DNA from: Solanum dulcamara
Taxonomy: Eukaryota; Streptophyta; Magnoliopsida; Solanales; Solanaceae
Length of the DNA stretch: 64,000 nucleotides
Reading direction: 5' to 3'
NCBI RefSeq assembly: GCF_947179165.1
Contig: NC_077242.1
Span: 41,526,097 to 41,590,096 of the forward strand
Positions within the stretch are counted from its first letter, which is position 1, and each line of letters starts with the position of its first letter. The notes beneath the pieces were generated by a model. It was given only the letters and a program-made list of their open reading frames with translations, was not told where the DNA came from and ran no database searches. This document shows positions 1-12,127 of this stretch, in pieces. Both the position numbers and the translations under genes were made by a program.

Positions 1-1159
1 CCATATTTCACTCAAAAATTTCATACATACAACAAAAATATTACAATTCATTTTCTTCTTTCAACTTCATAATCAAATTCATTTCCTTCTTTCAACTTCA
101 TAATCAACAACAACAATCCATACTTTTAATAATTTACCTCCATATTCTTATAATATCATACTAAAATTACATAATCCCTACAACCCATTTTAATACCAAC
201 TTACACCATTTAAACTTCATTTATATCCCCAAAACCATAACCACAACTAACAAATTATACAAACTTAATTTTTTTTCCCCATTATATCACCTAACCCATA
301 TTTCCAACTTCAATAAATTTGTTCCAACTTCCATTTTCAATATCAAATAACTATCATAACTACTACTCAAATACTACCCAAAATTACTACATAAAAATAC
401 TACACAAAAATTCAAGTCTTCTTGCCAACAATCTTACATACACATAACTTATTCATATGTCAAAATTCAACCATATAACTTCCATATTTCAATGGATTCT
501 ACACATCTCTACTTACTACAACATAAACAAACTTCATAACATAATGAAATTGGATTAATTCTTACCTTTTCCTTCTACTTCTTCACTTCCAAATCAATGA
601 AACAAACCTCCAAACTTCTAAAACAACTCCACCATGTTATAGAGAACCTTTGAATTAGTAAGAATACTAGGAGAATTTTTTTTTTTTTTTGGATGAAATT
701 TCAAGGAGAAATTTTTCTCCTCTTGGCCGAACTCCTTCTATGTTTTTTCTTTAGTTTTCTTGCTTCCAACTCTCTCAAAATGTCTAGAAATCTCTAGGAG
801 TTAGATGATTTAAAGGCTCCCATGTGAAATTACCATTTTGCCCCTCATCTTTCCTAATATTTCCAAGTTGAAATTCTTATTTTTGTCCTCAACCTTTTAT
901 AGTATTTCCACATGTGAAATTCCAATTTTTTCCTCAACCTTTTATAGTATTTCCATATGTGAAATTCCAATTTTGCCCCTAATCTCTTCTAATATTTCCA
1001 CCTTCAAAATTTCAATTTTACCCCTAATCTTTTCTAATAATTTCACCTCCCAACTTAATCATAAGAAGCTTGTATATACCAAGACCAAGCATAGTCTTAC
1101 CCTTGACTTGTTACAAGTATCCCTAACATGTCCTTAGGCGCAAAGTACGGGTTATAACA
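1..1159 (-). repeat. 3' LTR of element A (partial, runs off left edge)
   Basis: This stretch aligns base for base with 7121-8275. On the minus strand it begins TGTTATAAC at 1159, directly after a polypurine tract. About 790 bases of the LTR lie outside the window. The ORF-like stretch on the plus strand at 838-1137 is low-complexity LTR sequence and recurs in the other LTR at 7954-8253; I do not regard it as a gene. Confidence 0.93.
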
Positions 1160-1175
1160 TTCTCCCCCCCTTTAG
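1160..1175 (-). other. Polypurine tract of element A
   Basis: Read on the minus strand, a run of seven G flanked by A and G residues lies immediately before the TG that opens the 3' LTR. This is the expected position of the plus-strand primer in LTR retrotransposons. Confidence 0.8.
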
Positions 1176-1214
1176 AACATTCATCCCAGAATGTTACATT
1201 AGTTCTAGGGGGTT

Positions 1215-4200
1215 TTATGAACACAGTGATTTCACATAATTTATTAACCAACCAACATAGATAAATAAGACATTTAGGTTACTTGTGGGTGCAGAAAACA
1301 ACTGAGGATACTTCTTCTTCATTTCTTTCTCAACCTCCCAAGTTATTTCTTCTCGGTGCTTATTGCGCCATAATACTTTAACCGAGGCCACATCTTTGGT
1401 GCATAATCTCCTGACCTGACGATCTAAAATAGCCACCGGCTCTTCCTCATAGGACAGCTTTTCGGTCACTTAAATGTTCTGTACGAGAAATCCTCTGGAA
1501 GGATCGCCAATGAATTTGCAAAGCATAGACACGTGAAACACTGGATGTACTGCTTCTAAATCAGCTGGTAGGTCCAACTCATAGGCAACCTTGCCTACTT
1601 TACGGACAATCTGATAAGGCCCGATGTATCTCGGACTAAGCTTTCCTTTTCTGCCGAATCTCATGACGCCCTTCATAGGTGACACTTTGAAGAATACCCA
1701 GTCATCCACTTAGAACTCTAAAGGTCTACGCCGGTTGTCAGCATATGCTTTCTGTTGACTGTGAGCTGCCAATAATCGTTCCTGAATAAGCTTTACCTTC
1801 TCAACTGCCTGCTGAATCAGATCGGGGCCAATCAACTTAGTTTCACCCATATCGAACCAACCTATAGGTGACCTGCATTTTCTTCCATACAGAGCCTCAT
1901 ACAGTGCCATCTAAATACTAGAAGGATAGCTGTTATTATAAGCAAATTCAACAAGTGGTAGATGATCATCCCAGCTACCCCTGAAATTAATAACACAGGC
2001 CCGTAGCATATCTTCCAGTGTTTGAATAGTACGCTTGGCTTAACCATCAGACTGAGGATGGAACACTGTACTAAGGCTCACCTGGGTCCTCAATCCCGCC
2101 TGAAAAGATCTCTAGAAATTTGTTGTAAACTGGGCACCTCTATCAGTGATAATGGATACAAGAACTCCGTAGAGCTTTACTATCTCCTTAATATATAACC
2201 TGGCATAATCCTCAGCTGAATATGTGATCCGAACCAGAAGAAAATGGGCTGACTTAGTCAACCTATCAACAACAACCCATATCGAATCATACTTCCATAG
2301 AGTGCGAGGTAAACCTGTAATAAAATCCATATTAATCATCTCCCACTTCCATGTTGGAAAATATATCTCCTGTAATAAGCTACCTGTTTTTGGTGTTCAA
2401 TCTTGACTTGCTGACAGTTTGGACATTGGGCCACGAACTCAGCAATATCTCTTTTCATACCATCCCACCAGAATAAATATCTGAGTTCATGGTACATTTT
2501 TGTTGTCCCCAGATGAATAGAATATCGAGCATAATGTGCCTCACCCATAACCTATCGCGGTAGCCCAGCAATGTCAAGTACATATAACCTACCTCTATAT
2601 AATAATACTCCATCATATGTAATACCAAAAGAGGTCTTCTCTTTGTCAATACTTGTATCTCGATACCGTGCTAAAACAGGATCTTCATATTGACGTCGCT
2701 TTATTTCTTCTATAATGAAAGATTCAGCAAACTCTTGAATTGAACCCCATTATCTCCAGATTCAGCCAAGCGAACTCCAAGACTGGCCAATTGACCAATT
2801 TCACAAACTATTTCTTTCTTTTCTGGTGGAACACCTACCAAGCTACCCAAGGACTTACAGCTGAGTGTATCTGCTACGACATTGGCCTTCCCTGGATGAT
2901 AAAAAATATCGACATTATAGTCTTTTAAAAACTCCAGCCATCTCCTCTGCTGCAAATTCAAGTCTTTCTGCTTAAAAATATACTAGAGACTCTTATGGTC
3001 TGTATAGATATCAACATGAACACCATATAAATAGTGCCTCCATATCTTCAGAGCATGAATTACTTCTACCAGTTCCAGATCATGAGTAGGGTAATTTCTT
3101 TCATGCTTTTTAAGCTGCTGGGAAGCGTAAGCTATAACTTTTTTGTGCTGCATCAAGACACAACCTATTCCCACACCTGAAGCATCACAATAAATAACAT
3201 ACCCATATGGTCCTTATGGAAGTGTTAAAACTGGAGCTATAGTCAACTTCTCTTTCATTAATTGAAAGCTTTGTTCACAGGCATCAGTCCACTAGAATTT
3301 GGCCCCCTTCTGAGTTAATCTTGTCAGTGGTGCTGAAAAAGAAGCAAATTTCTCTACAAATCTCCTATAATACCCTGATAATCCTAGGAAACTACGTATC
3401 TCTGTAGATGTCGTCGGCCTAGTCCAGTTCTTTATGGCCGCGATCTTCTGTGTATCTACCCGAATACCATCAGCCCCAACAATATGTCCCAAAAATGCCA
3501 CAGAAGTCAACCAGAATTCATATTTAGAAAATTTAGCATACAATTTTTGGTGCCAGAGTACTATAAGTGCTGCTCTCAGATGATCTGCATGCTCTTCTTT
3601 TGATCAAGAATAAATCAGAATATCATTAATAAATATAATCACGAACATATCCAGGAATGGTCTGAATACCCGATTCATAAGGTCCATAAATACCGCTGGA
3701 GCATTTGTCAGCCCAAAGGACATCACTCTGAACTCGTAATAGCCATATCGAGTCCGGAATGCTGTCTTTGGAATATCAGATTCTCTTACCCCGCACCTGA
3801 TGATATCCTGATCGCAAATCTATTTTTGAAAACCACTTGGTACCCTCTAACTTATCAAACAAATCATCAATCCTGGGGAGGGGGTATTTATTCTTTATAG
3901 TTACCTTATTCAGCTGCCTGTAATCAATACACATCCACAGCAACCCATCTTTCTTCTTCACAAATAATACTGGGGCTCCCCAAGATGATGTACTGGGTCT
4001 GATGAAGCCTTTTTCTAGCAAGTCTTTCAATTACTCCTTCAGTTCTTTTAATTCTGCAGGTACTATTCTGTACGAGGGAATAGATATCGGGTGAGTATCT
4101 GGCAGCACATCTATGGTAAAGTCTATATCTCATTCGGGAGAAAGGCCTGGAAGCTCGTCTGGGAATATATCTGAAAATTCATTAACTACTGGAACTGACT

Positions 4201-4312
4201 GAAGGGTTAGCGCTTCTGCTTTCAAGTTCTGTACATGAACCAGGTGATAAATACAATCTTTTCTGATCATCTTTTTTGCCTTAAGGTAGGAAATGAACTT
4301 CCCTCTCGGCAA
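1215..4312 (-). pseudogene. Element A pol: RT, RNase H, integrase, chromodomain (broken)
   Basis: Open segments in changing frames make up a chromovirus pol. The pre-RT linker is at 4312-4130, RT ([29 protein letters not shown]) at 4030-3776 and 3543-3292, RNase H (YTDHKSL) at 3174-2983 with its tail ([10 protein letters not shown]) at 2961-2710. The integrase zinc-binding part (CPNCQQ) is at 2548-2336 and the core (DFITGLPRT, DRLTKSAHF) at 2339-2112. The post-integrase segment is at 1910-1470, and a chromodomain (SYEEEPVAILDRQVRRL) at 1469-1215. At least eight frame breaks or stops separate these blocks. The RT active site near 3620-3640 reads FIND where the family has Y/F-x-D-D, so one catalytic aspartate is replaced by asparagine. 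No functional enzyme is expected. Confidence 0.92.
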
Positions 4313-4314
4313 TG

Positions 4315-6117
4315 CTATTTACCTGCCCATTCTATCACTGGTTCTTTGGGAAATTGGAAATAAACTACCTTCCATTGACAGTCAACGTTAGCATAACAGG
4401 AAGATAGCCAATCCATTCCCATAATCACATCAAATTCATTCATCTCCAATTCTATTAGGTCTGCTTTAGTGCAACAATCACATATAATTACTGAGCAACT
4501 TTTATATACTCGCCTTGCTATAATAGGATCCCCTACAGGAGTAGCTACCTCAAATGGTTCTATCGGTTCAGGATTTACCCCAATCTTATCAGCAGTCAAT
4601 GGGGAAATATATGATAATGTAGAGCCTGGATCTATCAATGCATATACAATCTGGGAAAAGATCAGCAATATACCTATGATCATGTCTGGAGATGCCTCTT
4701 GATCCTGTCGGGTGGCCAAAGCATAGGCACGGTTCGAAAGACCGCTAGAAATAGAAATTCTACCCCGGCTTCTACCGCTGCCTGCTGATGTAGACGCACC
4801 CTGACCCATGAGGTGCATAGCTACTGAAGAAGATGATGACCCAGCAAATGATCCTGTAGGCTGAGTTGCTCTGCTTGAATTACCCTTATTCGGGCAATCC
4901 CTCATTGTATAGCCTTGACGACTATAAGAAAAACAAGTCCCTGTAGCACGATAACACTCTCCCAGATGGTATCTACTATAATAAGAACACAGAGGCCTGG
5001 GTGGCTGCATCTGACTAGAACTTCTGTTTAACTGCGAACCAGAAGCCCTAGAGCTCGGACCTGCTCCCGAATATCTTGTGCCACCTGATCTCCGGCCTGA
5101 GGATAATAGAGGCATACTCTGTGCTGGCTGGGTGGGTTGTCTGCTACCTTGCTGCTGGAATGGCCTGCTCCGGAACTCTCCAAAATACTCAGCTGATCTG
5201 GTCTTCTTGGGCTGACTCCTGCCAGAATCTCTATCGGACTGGTGTCCTCTATGTCTGTCCTCCATACCTTGAGCATATGCCTGAATACGGGCGATGTTCA
5301 TTCCTGGCTGATCAGCCATCACCAAACAACTATCCACCAAGTACCGATCTAGGCCCATCACATATCTGTGCATCCTGCCTGTCATGTCCGCTACTAGAGT
5401 AGGTGCATGTCGAGCTAATGAGTCGAACTCCAGACTATACTCGCGAACACTGCGACCTCGCTGCTTTAACTGCAAAAATCTATCCACTCTGACTCTCCAC
5501 ATCTCAGAAGGCAGGAACTGACTGATAAATGCCTCTGTAAACTCATCCCATACCGCTGGAGAAGCTAGTCTACCCCTGGATAACTCCCAGGACTCATACC
5601 AGTTAGCTGCTACCTCATGCAGTCTATACGAAGCCAAGTCAACCGACTCTGTCGCAGAAGCTTTAATCAGATGTAAAGTGCACTGCATCTCCCTAATGAA
5701 CTCCTGCGGGTCCTTCTCGAGCTTTGTCCCAAAGAACTTTAGAGGGTTACAAATCAGAAACTCACGATCCCTCGAACTATCAGGCCTATGTACCATATCT
5801 CCGCCCAAACTGCGTTTATGTTCATGGTCTTCCACCAACCTGGTCAACAGCTGGACCGCATCTTGCATAGCTCTGCCCTCAACTCCTAGTTGTGGAGCTA
5901 GAGGCTCGAGTGTTGGGGCTCCAAAAACTGGTGAATCCGCCCTCTGGTCTTCAGCTGGGGATGCCTTAATTTCCAGCGGTGTCACAGAGCTGGCTGTCGG
6001 AGGCACAGTCTCCCTCTCAGGTATCGATCGGGCCCTGGTAACTCTATGCGCCTGACCAATCTCACCGGGTGCTACTGATTTGCCCTTTTGGGCAGCCGTC
6101 GTTTTCCTCGGAGGCAT
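4315..6117 (-). CDS. Element A gag-protease polyprotein, 600 codons
   Basis: This is a single open frame starting MPPRKTTAAQKGK. Residues about 110-290 form the retrotransposon gag capsid region. A basic, Ser/Gln/Gly-rich linker follows, then a zinc-knuckle region at about residues 375-410, and an aspartic protease with DPGSTLSYISP near residue 495 and FDVIMGMDWL near residue 565. The zinc knuckle is damaged: in CFSYSRQGYTMRDC the second cysteine and the histidine of the CCHC pattern are tyrosines, and the preceding CSYY has also lost a cysteine. RNA packaging is therefore probably impaired even though the frame is open. It ends at a TAG just before pol, which continues in another frame. Chromovirus gag and pol are often one frame; here they are separated by mutation. 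Confidence 0.9.
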   Translation of the reverse strand: MPPRKTTAAQKGKSVAPGEIGQAHRVTRARSIPERETVPPTASSVTPLEIKASPAEDQRADSPVFGAPTLEPLAPQLGVEGRAMQDAVQLLTRLVEDHEHKRSLGGDMVHRPDSSRDREFLICNPLKFFGTKLEKDPQEFIREMQCTLHLIKASATESVDLASYRLHEVAANWYESWELSRGRLASPAVWDEFTEAFISQFLPSEMWRVRVDRFLQLKQRGRSVREYSLEFDSLARHAPTLVADMTGRMHRYVMGLDRYLVDSCLVMADQPGMNIARIQAYAQGMEDRHRGHQSDRDSGRSQPKKTRSAEYFGEFRSRPFQQQGSRQPTQPAQSMPLLSSGRRSGGTRYSGAGPSSRASGSQLNRSSSQMQPPRPLCSYYSRYHLGECYRATGTCFSYSRQGYTMRDCPNKGNSSRATQPTGSFAGSSSSSVAMHLMGQGASTSAGSGRSRGRISISSGLSNRAYALATRQDQEASPDMIIGILLIFSQIVYALIDPGSTLSYISPLTADKIGVNPEPIEPFEVATPVGDPIIARRVYKSCSVIICDCCTKADLIELEMNEFDVIMGMDWLSSCYANVDCQWKVVYFQFPKEPVIEWAGK

Positions 6118-6311
6118 TACTGAAAATCATGACAATTGTTTCGTTAGGAAAGAATCATCCTAATAATATAGCTCTATCGCATGATCTAAGACAAGAAGAA
6201 AAAGTAATATCCTAAATGCCCTGTAGCCTCCTGCTTATAGATGTGGTGCACAACACACCGATAAACAAGACTCTACTAGACACGGTCTGTAGACATTCCA
6301 AGGACCCAACT
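6118..6311 (-). other. Element A 5' untranslated leader
   Basis: This is the non-coding interval between the primer site and the gag start on the minus strand. No open frame or other motif is visible. Its length is normal for this class of element. Confidence 0.6.
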
Positions 6312-6324
6312 GCTCTGATACAAC
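6312..6324 (-). other. Primer binding site, initiator tRNA-Met type
   Basis: The minus strand reads GTTGTATCAGAGC three bases inside the LTR. It matches the plant TGGTATCAGAGC primer site with one difference. Its position after the CA end of the 5' LTR fixes the orientation of element A. Confidence 0.88.
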
Positions 6325-6327
6325 TTT

Positions 6328-8275
6328 TGTCACGACCCAACCCCATAGGCCGTGACTGGTGCTTGATTTGAGCACCCAAGTGTACCCCTACCCCAAATTA
6401 GCATGTTAGCCGAGAAAACATAGGTAGTAATTAAGAAAGATCACTAAATAGATCATAAAAACAGATATAGGCACGAGGGTCGATAGACCGTCATAAAACA
6501 CACAAAACCCAAACCATATATTTACAAAACCCACAACATAACTCTGTCTACAGACCTCTACAGATGATAGCATAGTCATAAATGCCTAATTCAATTCTAC
6601 TGAATAGAAATGGGAAAATTTTGGGCGTCGATTCCGATGAATAGAGTTATTTCCGAGGATTATATCCACTCCTATTACATCTAGGACATGCCAAGTGAAG
6701 AAAAGGTAAAGCTTTACATACCTTATTGGCTTTTTACGGTTGTCCAACTTCAATTCCCGTTTTTACCAAAATCTACAATTGGTCACATTTACCAATAACT
6801 ATTCATAAGACTTTAAGAATTCAATTTTTTCAATACTTGTCTATAAAAATTTCAGCAGCATCTCCCCTATATATATGACAACCCCGAGATTACAACTTGG
6901 CCACAATTACAACAACCAAGCCAACAACAACACCAATACCATCAATAATCAATTTAAACACACTATAACATAAATTGGTTTCTTTCCAACTAGTGCAACA
7001 ACTTTCAACCAAACTTTGTATTTCCAAGTAAATATGAATATTTAATATCCATAATTAATTTCAACTCATTCCAACATAGGTGAAAAATATTTCAAGTAAG
7101 CTATCCAATTTTCATCAATTCCATATTTCACTCAAAAATTTCATAAATACAACAAAAATATTACAATTCATTTTCTTCTTTCAACTTCATAATCAAATTC
7201 ATTTCCTTCTTTCAACTTCATAATCAACAACAACAATCCATACTTTTAATAATTTACCTCCATATTCTTATAATATCATACTAAAATTACATAATCCCTA
7301 CAACCCATTTTAATACCAACTTACACCATTTAAACTTCATTTATATCCCCAAAACCATAACCACAACTAACAAATTATACAAACTTAATTTTTTTCCCAT
7401 TATATCACCTAACCCATATTTCCAACTTCAATAAATTTCATCCAACTTCCATTTTCAATATCAAATAACTATCATAACTACTACTCAAATACTACCCAAA
7501 AATACTACATAAAAATACTACACAAAAATTCAAGTCTTCTTGCCAACAATCTTACATATACATAACTTATTCATATGTCAAAATTCAACCATATAACTTC
7601 CATATTTCCATGGATTCTACACATCTCTACTTACTACAACATAAACAAACTTCATAACATAATGAAATTGGATTAATTCTTACCTTTTCCTTCTACTTCT
7701 TCACTTCCAAACCAATGAAACAAACCTCCAAACTTCCAAAACAACTCCACCATGTTATAGAGCACCTTTGAATTAGTAAGAATACTAGGAGAAAATATTT
7801 TTTTTTGAATGAAATTTCAAGGAGAAATTTTTCTCCTCTTGGCCGAACTCCCTCTATGTTTTTGCTTTAGTTTTCTTGCTTCCAACTCTCTCAAAATGTC
7901 TAGAAATCTCTAGGAGTTAGATGATTTAAAGGCTCCCATGTGAAATTATCATTTTGTCCCTCATCTTTCCTAATATTTCCAAGTTAAAATTCTCATTTTT
8001 GTCCTCAACCTTTTATAGTATTTCCACATGTGAAATTCCAATTTTGTCCTCAACCTTTTATAGTATTTCCACATGTGAAATTCCAATTTTGCCCCAAATC
8101 TTTTCTAATATTTCAACCTTCAAAATTTCAATTTTACCCCTAATCTTTTCTAATAATTTCACCCCCCAACTTAATCATAAGCAGCTTGTATATACCAAGA
8201 CCAAGCATAGTCTTACCCTTGACTTGTTACAAGTATCCCTAACATCTCCTTAGGCGCAAAGTACGAGTTATAACA
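6328..8275 (-). repeat. 5' LTR of element A (1948 bp)
   Basis: It is bounded by TG and CA (minus strand TGTTATAAC to GGGTCGTGACA). The right part matches 1-1159 of the window. It contains no gene; the open frame at 7954-8253 is pyrimidine-rich LTR sequence. The promoter of the element should lie in the minus-strand U3 part, near the right end, but I cannot point to a clear TATA box. Confidence 0.92.
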
Positions 8276-10668
8276 GACAGAACATTCATCGCAGGGTATG
8301 TGCATACATACAAATATATGGGCTATTTTGGCTGTTATACCTAAAGGAACTGCATTAAGACAAAAGTCATAAATAGATGAACATACACGACCCATGACCC
8401 ACACCTATGTCTATAGGTCTCTACAGAACATAGCAAAAATATATGACAGGACAGGGCCCCGCCGTACCCAAAGGGTCAAATATAAAGGAGCAGGTACATA
8501 GGAAAGCCATATATCAAAATGCAGGCTCCGAGTCAAAGAAGCACTCTATAGTAGCAGAACGTGTATAGCCTACGCTGACGGTTCACGAACGTCTGAACCT
8601 GTAGGCATGAAACGTAGCCCCTAAAGAAAGGGGGGTTAGTACGAAATATGTACTAAATATGTAAGCCATGAAGTATATATAGAATCCAAACTAAAACTAA
8701 AAGGAAAGGTACAAGGAGCACTTACCAAACCAGGACATCAAAATCTATACTAAAACATATACACAAAATACAAATAAAAGAAATCATGCATAAGGCTCAA
8801 GAACGTGGTCACCACCCCAACGTTGGTACCACAACACATCATACTTAAGAAGATCTCAAATCTCCGTACAAACCCTTAACATACCATATCATCCCAACAT
8901 ATCATATCATTAGAACATATCATATACCATATCACATCATGACACCATAGATGGTACCCATCCCTATGGTGAGGTCTCAGGACCCATAACACATCATACT
9001 GCCGAGTATATTATATGGCGCACGATTACAAAGCTAGCATGGGTTCCAGCAAACGATATCATAATAGTATGCACGAGTAGAGTAGTGAGAAACTAATGCA
9101 GTACATGTATATAAAGCATTTTTGGAGACTCAAGATAATCATATGACAACAAGTTAAGTAGAACCAATCGAACGGCTAAGGGACACAGGGGCTGTCCCGT
9201 GATAGCATTTCTAAAATTATATTTGTAGACCAAAGTGGGTATTAGAACATAAGGGAACGATTAGGACATTATTATTTAGTAGGGAAAATCATGGCCAAAA
9301 GTTATTCCTTTATGTTATATGAGAATAAACTAGATAGGACAAACTAGGCGAGTTTTGGAGTTAGTCGGCCCACCTCCGGCCAAGTCGAGGTGACGTACAT
9401 GAATTTCAAATATTTAGCTCTACGGAGTCATCTATCAAAGTTGTAGGATGATCCGATCTCATAAGTAGAAGTTACGGATGTTTGCACGTTTCTTTTCAAT
9501 ATACATGAGTTTTAAATTCAATTTCACTAAAAAGATTTGTAGGAAATTTAAACTCAGATTTCCATCGACAAAATTTCCCCCGAGGATCAAATTATAACCT
9601 ACTACACCTAGGACATGCCAAAAGAAGGAAAGGAAGAGATTTACATCCTTATCCGCCTCTTATGCTCACTGAAAGTCAAATTCCATTTCTTCCAAAATCT
9701 ACAAATGGTCAGAATTACTAAATGTAAGTTATAAGCCTTTAAGAGTTTAATTTTTAACCCTTACTTGCCTACAGAAATTTGGGCAGCACCTACGCTACCA
9801 ATTCAACATCCACGAGAATTTAACTCGGCCAAAATATCAACAACAACACCCACAAGCATACCGACAACATCAACAATCACTATAAAACACAATTTACACC
9901 CATAGTCCTTCTTCTTCTTTTCTCTTCTCCTTTTTTTGATTACATAAGGCAAAAAATTCTACTCCAACTTCACACCTTCAACTAATGTCGATATTTCATA
10001 TTCATTCACTAATTCAAGACTATTTAGATATAATTTGAAAGAAATTCACATTATTTCACATAATATATAAAAAATTCTACCAAAACCATAATCCACCCAA
10101 AACTTCCACGAATGCAACGAAACTACCAAGTCGCATTGTCTTCTTCCAAATTCATTAAGAATAACAATAATTCCCATAATAGAATTCTACTTCCATAATT
10201 ACATAAAAACTATATTAAAATCACATAATTTACTATAACAACTTATAACCAATTTCAAGGCCATCTCGAATCATTAAACTTTTAGTTACATCATACTACC
10301 ACAACAATGCAACTAACAAGCTAAATAAAATTTAATTTCTCTTCCCTTTACCATCATACCACACGGCCATACACATACTTGCACACCTACACGGCCACAC
10401 ACATACATACATCACAATTTCATGATTTTCATTTAATTCCAACACTTACAACACATACACTTCTTTCATAACATAAAAAGATAGAATTCTTACCTTTTTC
10501 TTCAAATTTCCACTTACCACAAATGTAGTTTTCTCGCTTAATTAATTATACCACATTGAAGAGGCCCTTGAACTTAATAAGTATTCAAGAAGAAAGAGAT
10601 TTTTGGATCAAAGTTAAAGAACTTGGAAATTTTTCTTTTTTTTCCTATAATTTTGGCCGACTTCCATA
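8276..10668 (-). repeat. LTR fragment B, related to the element A LTR, truncated
   Basis: No coding capacity is visible. Several blocks parallel the element A LTR in the same orientation, for example ACACCTAGGACATGCC near 9607 against ACATCTAGGACATGCC near 6678, and AAAATCTACAAATGGTCA near 9693 against a close match near 6769. It starts directly at the edge of element A and stops near 10668, where integrase coding sequence on the minus strand begins. The U3 side is missing, so this is a truncated LTR of a related family, possibly the site into which element A inserted. Confidence 0.7.
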
Positions 10669-12127
10669 ACTATGTAATGAATTGAGTACCTTTTTTGAGA
10701 TGCTAGAGAAGAAAACTCCATGAAATCTGACTATCTCTCGAATATACAACCTCGCATAATCCTCTGCTAAATCTGTAGTCTTAATGGGTAACAAATGTGT
10801 TAATTTGGTCATTCTATACATAATTACCCAAATCAAATCATGTTATCTGCGGGACTATGGTAAAAATGTAATAAAATCCATGTTGATCATCTCACACTTC
10901 CATTTTGGATACTCTATATTCTGAGCTATACCACAAGGCCTTTAATGTTCAATTATGATTTGTTGGCAATTTGGGCACTGGAAAATGAATTCTGCTATGT
11001 CTTTTTTCAAACCGATTCACCAACAGACTTCTCTTAAGTCATGGTACATCTTTGTAGAACCTAGATGAATAGAATATTTGGGGCTATCTGCCTTTGCCAA
11101 TATTCTATCTTGATGGCCATCAACAATCGAAACACATAATCTACCTTGATACCTCAATACCCCATCTTCCCCTTTGGCAAAAACCATCACCTATTGTTTA
11201 TGAACATCTTCTTTTGATTGAAGAAGAATAGGATCTTGATCTTACTTTTCCTTTACCACAATGACTAAAGAAGACTTATCCCCATTTTTAACAATCATAC
11301 CTCCTTCATCAGAGTCCACAAGAAAAACTCCCAATCATTCAAGTATATGCACCTCTCTTGACAACTCTTTCTTTTCCTCCTCAAAATGAGCAGTATTTCC
11401 CATGGAAAACATATTAAGAGAATTAGAAACAACATTAGACTTACCTGAATGGTAGAGAATACTCATGTCATAATTCTTAAGCAACTCAAACCATATCCTC
11501 TATAGCAAGTCCATCTCTTTCTGAATAAACATATATTGCAAGCTCTTCTGATCATTAAACACATCTATATGTACCCCATAAAGATAATGATGCCGAATCT
11601 TGAGAGAAAAAACTACCATTTTCAACTTTAGATCTTGAGTCGGATAAATTCTCTCACGGATCTTCTGTTGTCCATTAGCATAAGCTATGACTTTTCCTTT
11701 CTACATACAATAATACCTAGTCAATCTTTGGATGAATCATAACATATGATGAAGATATTTATTCCCTCGAGTAGGGACAAGACCAGAGCAGTAGTCAATC
11801 TTATTTTTAGCTCTTGAAAACTCTTCTTACGAGCATTAGACCATTGAAACATAATCTTCTTCTGAGTCAAATTAGTCAATGAAGATGATTTGGAGGAAAA
11901 TCCTTCAACGAACCTCCTATAGTATCCAGCCAAACCGAAGAAACTTCTTATATTTGTCAGGGATATAGGTCTGGGCCAGTTATTAACGGCTTCAATTTTC
12001 TGTGAATTAACTCGGATACCATCATTAAAAATTATATGACCTAAAAATGCCACAGATACAATCCAAAACTCACACTTCAAAAAATAATCATATAACTCTT
12101 TTTCCTTGAGAGTTTGGTAAATAATTC
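10669..12127 (-). pseudogene. Element C RT end, RNase H and integrase (broken)
   Basis: The 119-codon open frame at 12080-11721 covers the RT thumb to RNase H linker ([24 protein letters not shown]). Further left, broken frames carry the RNase H tail (near 11600-11430), a zinc-finger integrase remnant near 11060-10940 and the start of the integrase core at 10836-10680 (YRMTKLTHLLP, AEDYARLYIREIV). The coding sequence stops at the junction with LTR fragment B, so the integrase C-terminus and any chromodomain are lost. Confidence 0.82.

Larger units (their letters stand above)
1..8275 (-). mobile_element. Element A: Ty3/gypsy chromovirus (Tekay-like), nearly complete
   Basis: The minus strand reads, in order: 5' LTR (8275-6328), tRNA-Met-type primer site, leader, gag-protease (6117-4315), reverse transcriptase, RNase H, integrase and chromodomain (about 4312-1215), polypurine tract, and 3' LTR (1159 leftward past the window edge). 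The order protease, RT, RNase H, integrase and a C-terminal chromodomain is that of chromoviruses. With a complete second LTR the element would be about 9 kb. The two visible LTR stretches (1-1159 and 7121-8275) are nearly identical, with roughly 2-3 percent differences by eye plus small indels, so insertion was fairly recent compared with its neighbours. Pol is broken by many stops and frameshifts, so the copy is not autonomous. It abuts another LTR at 8276 and may be inserted in it; its left target duplication is outside the window. Confidence 0.93.

Noticed and set aside
838..1137. 99-codon Ile/Ser/Phe-rich frame, also seen at 7954-8253
   Set aside because: Both copies are pyrimidine-rich sequence inside the two LTRs of element A; their conservation follows from LTR identity.
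5028..6055. Open frames on the other strand or other frame of element A gag
   Set aside because: They are shadows of the long gag-protease frame, which has clear family motifs.
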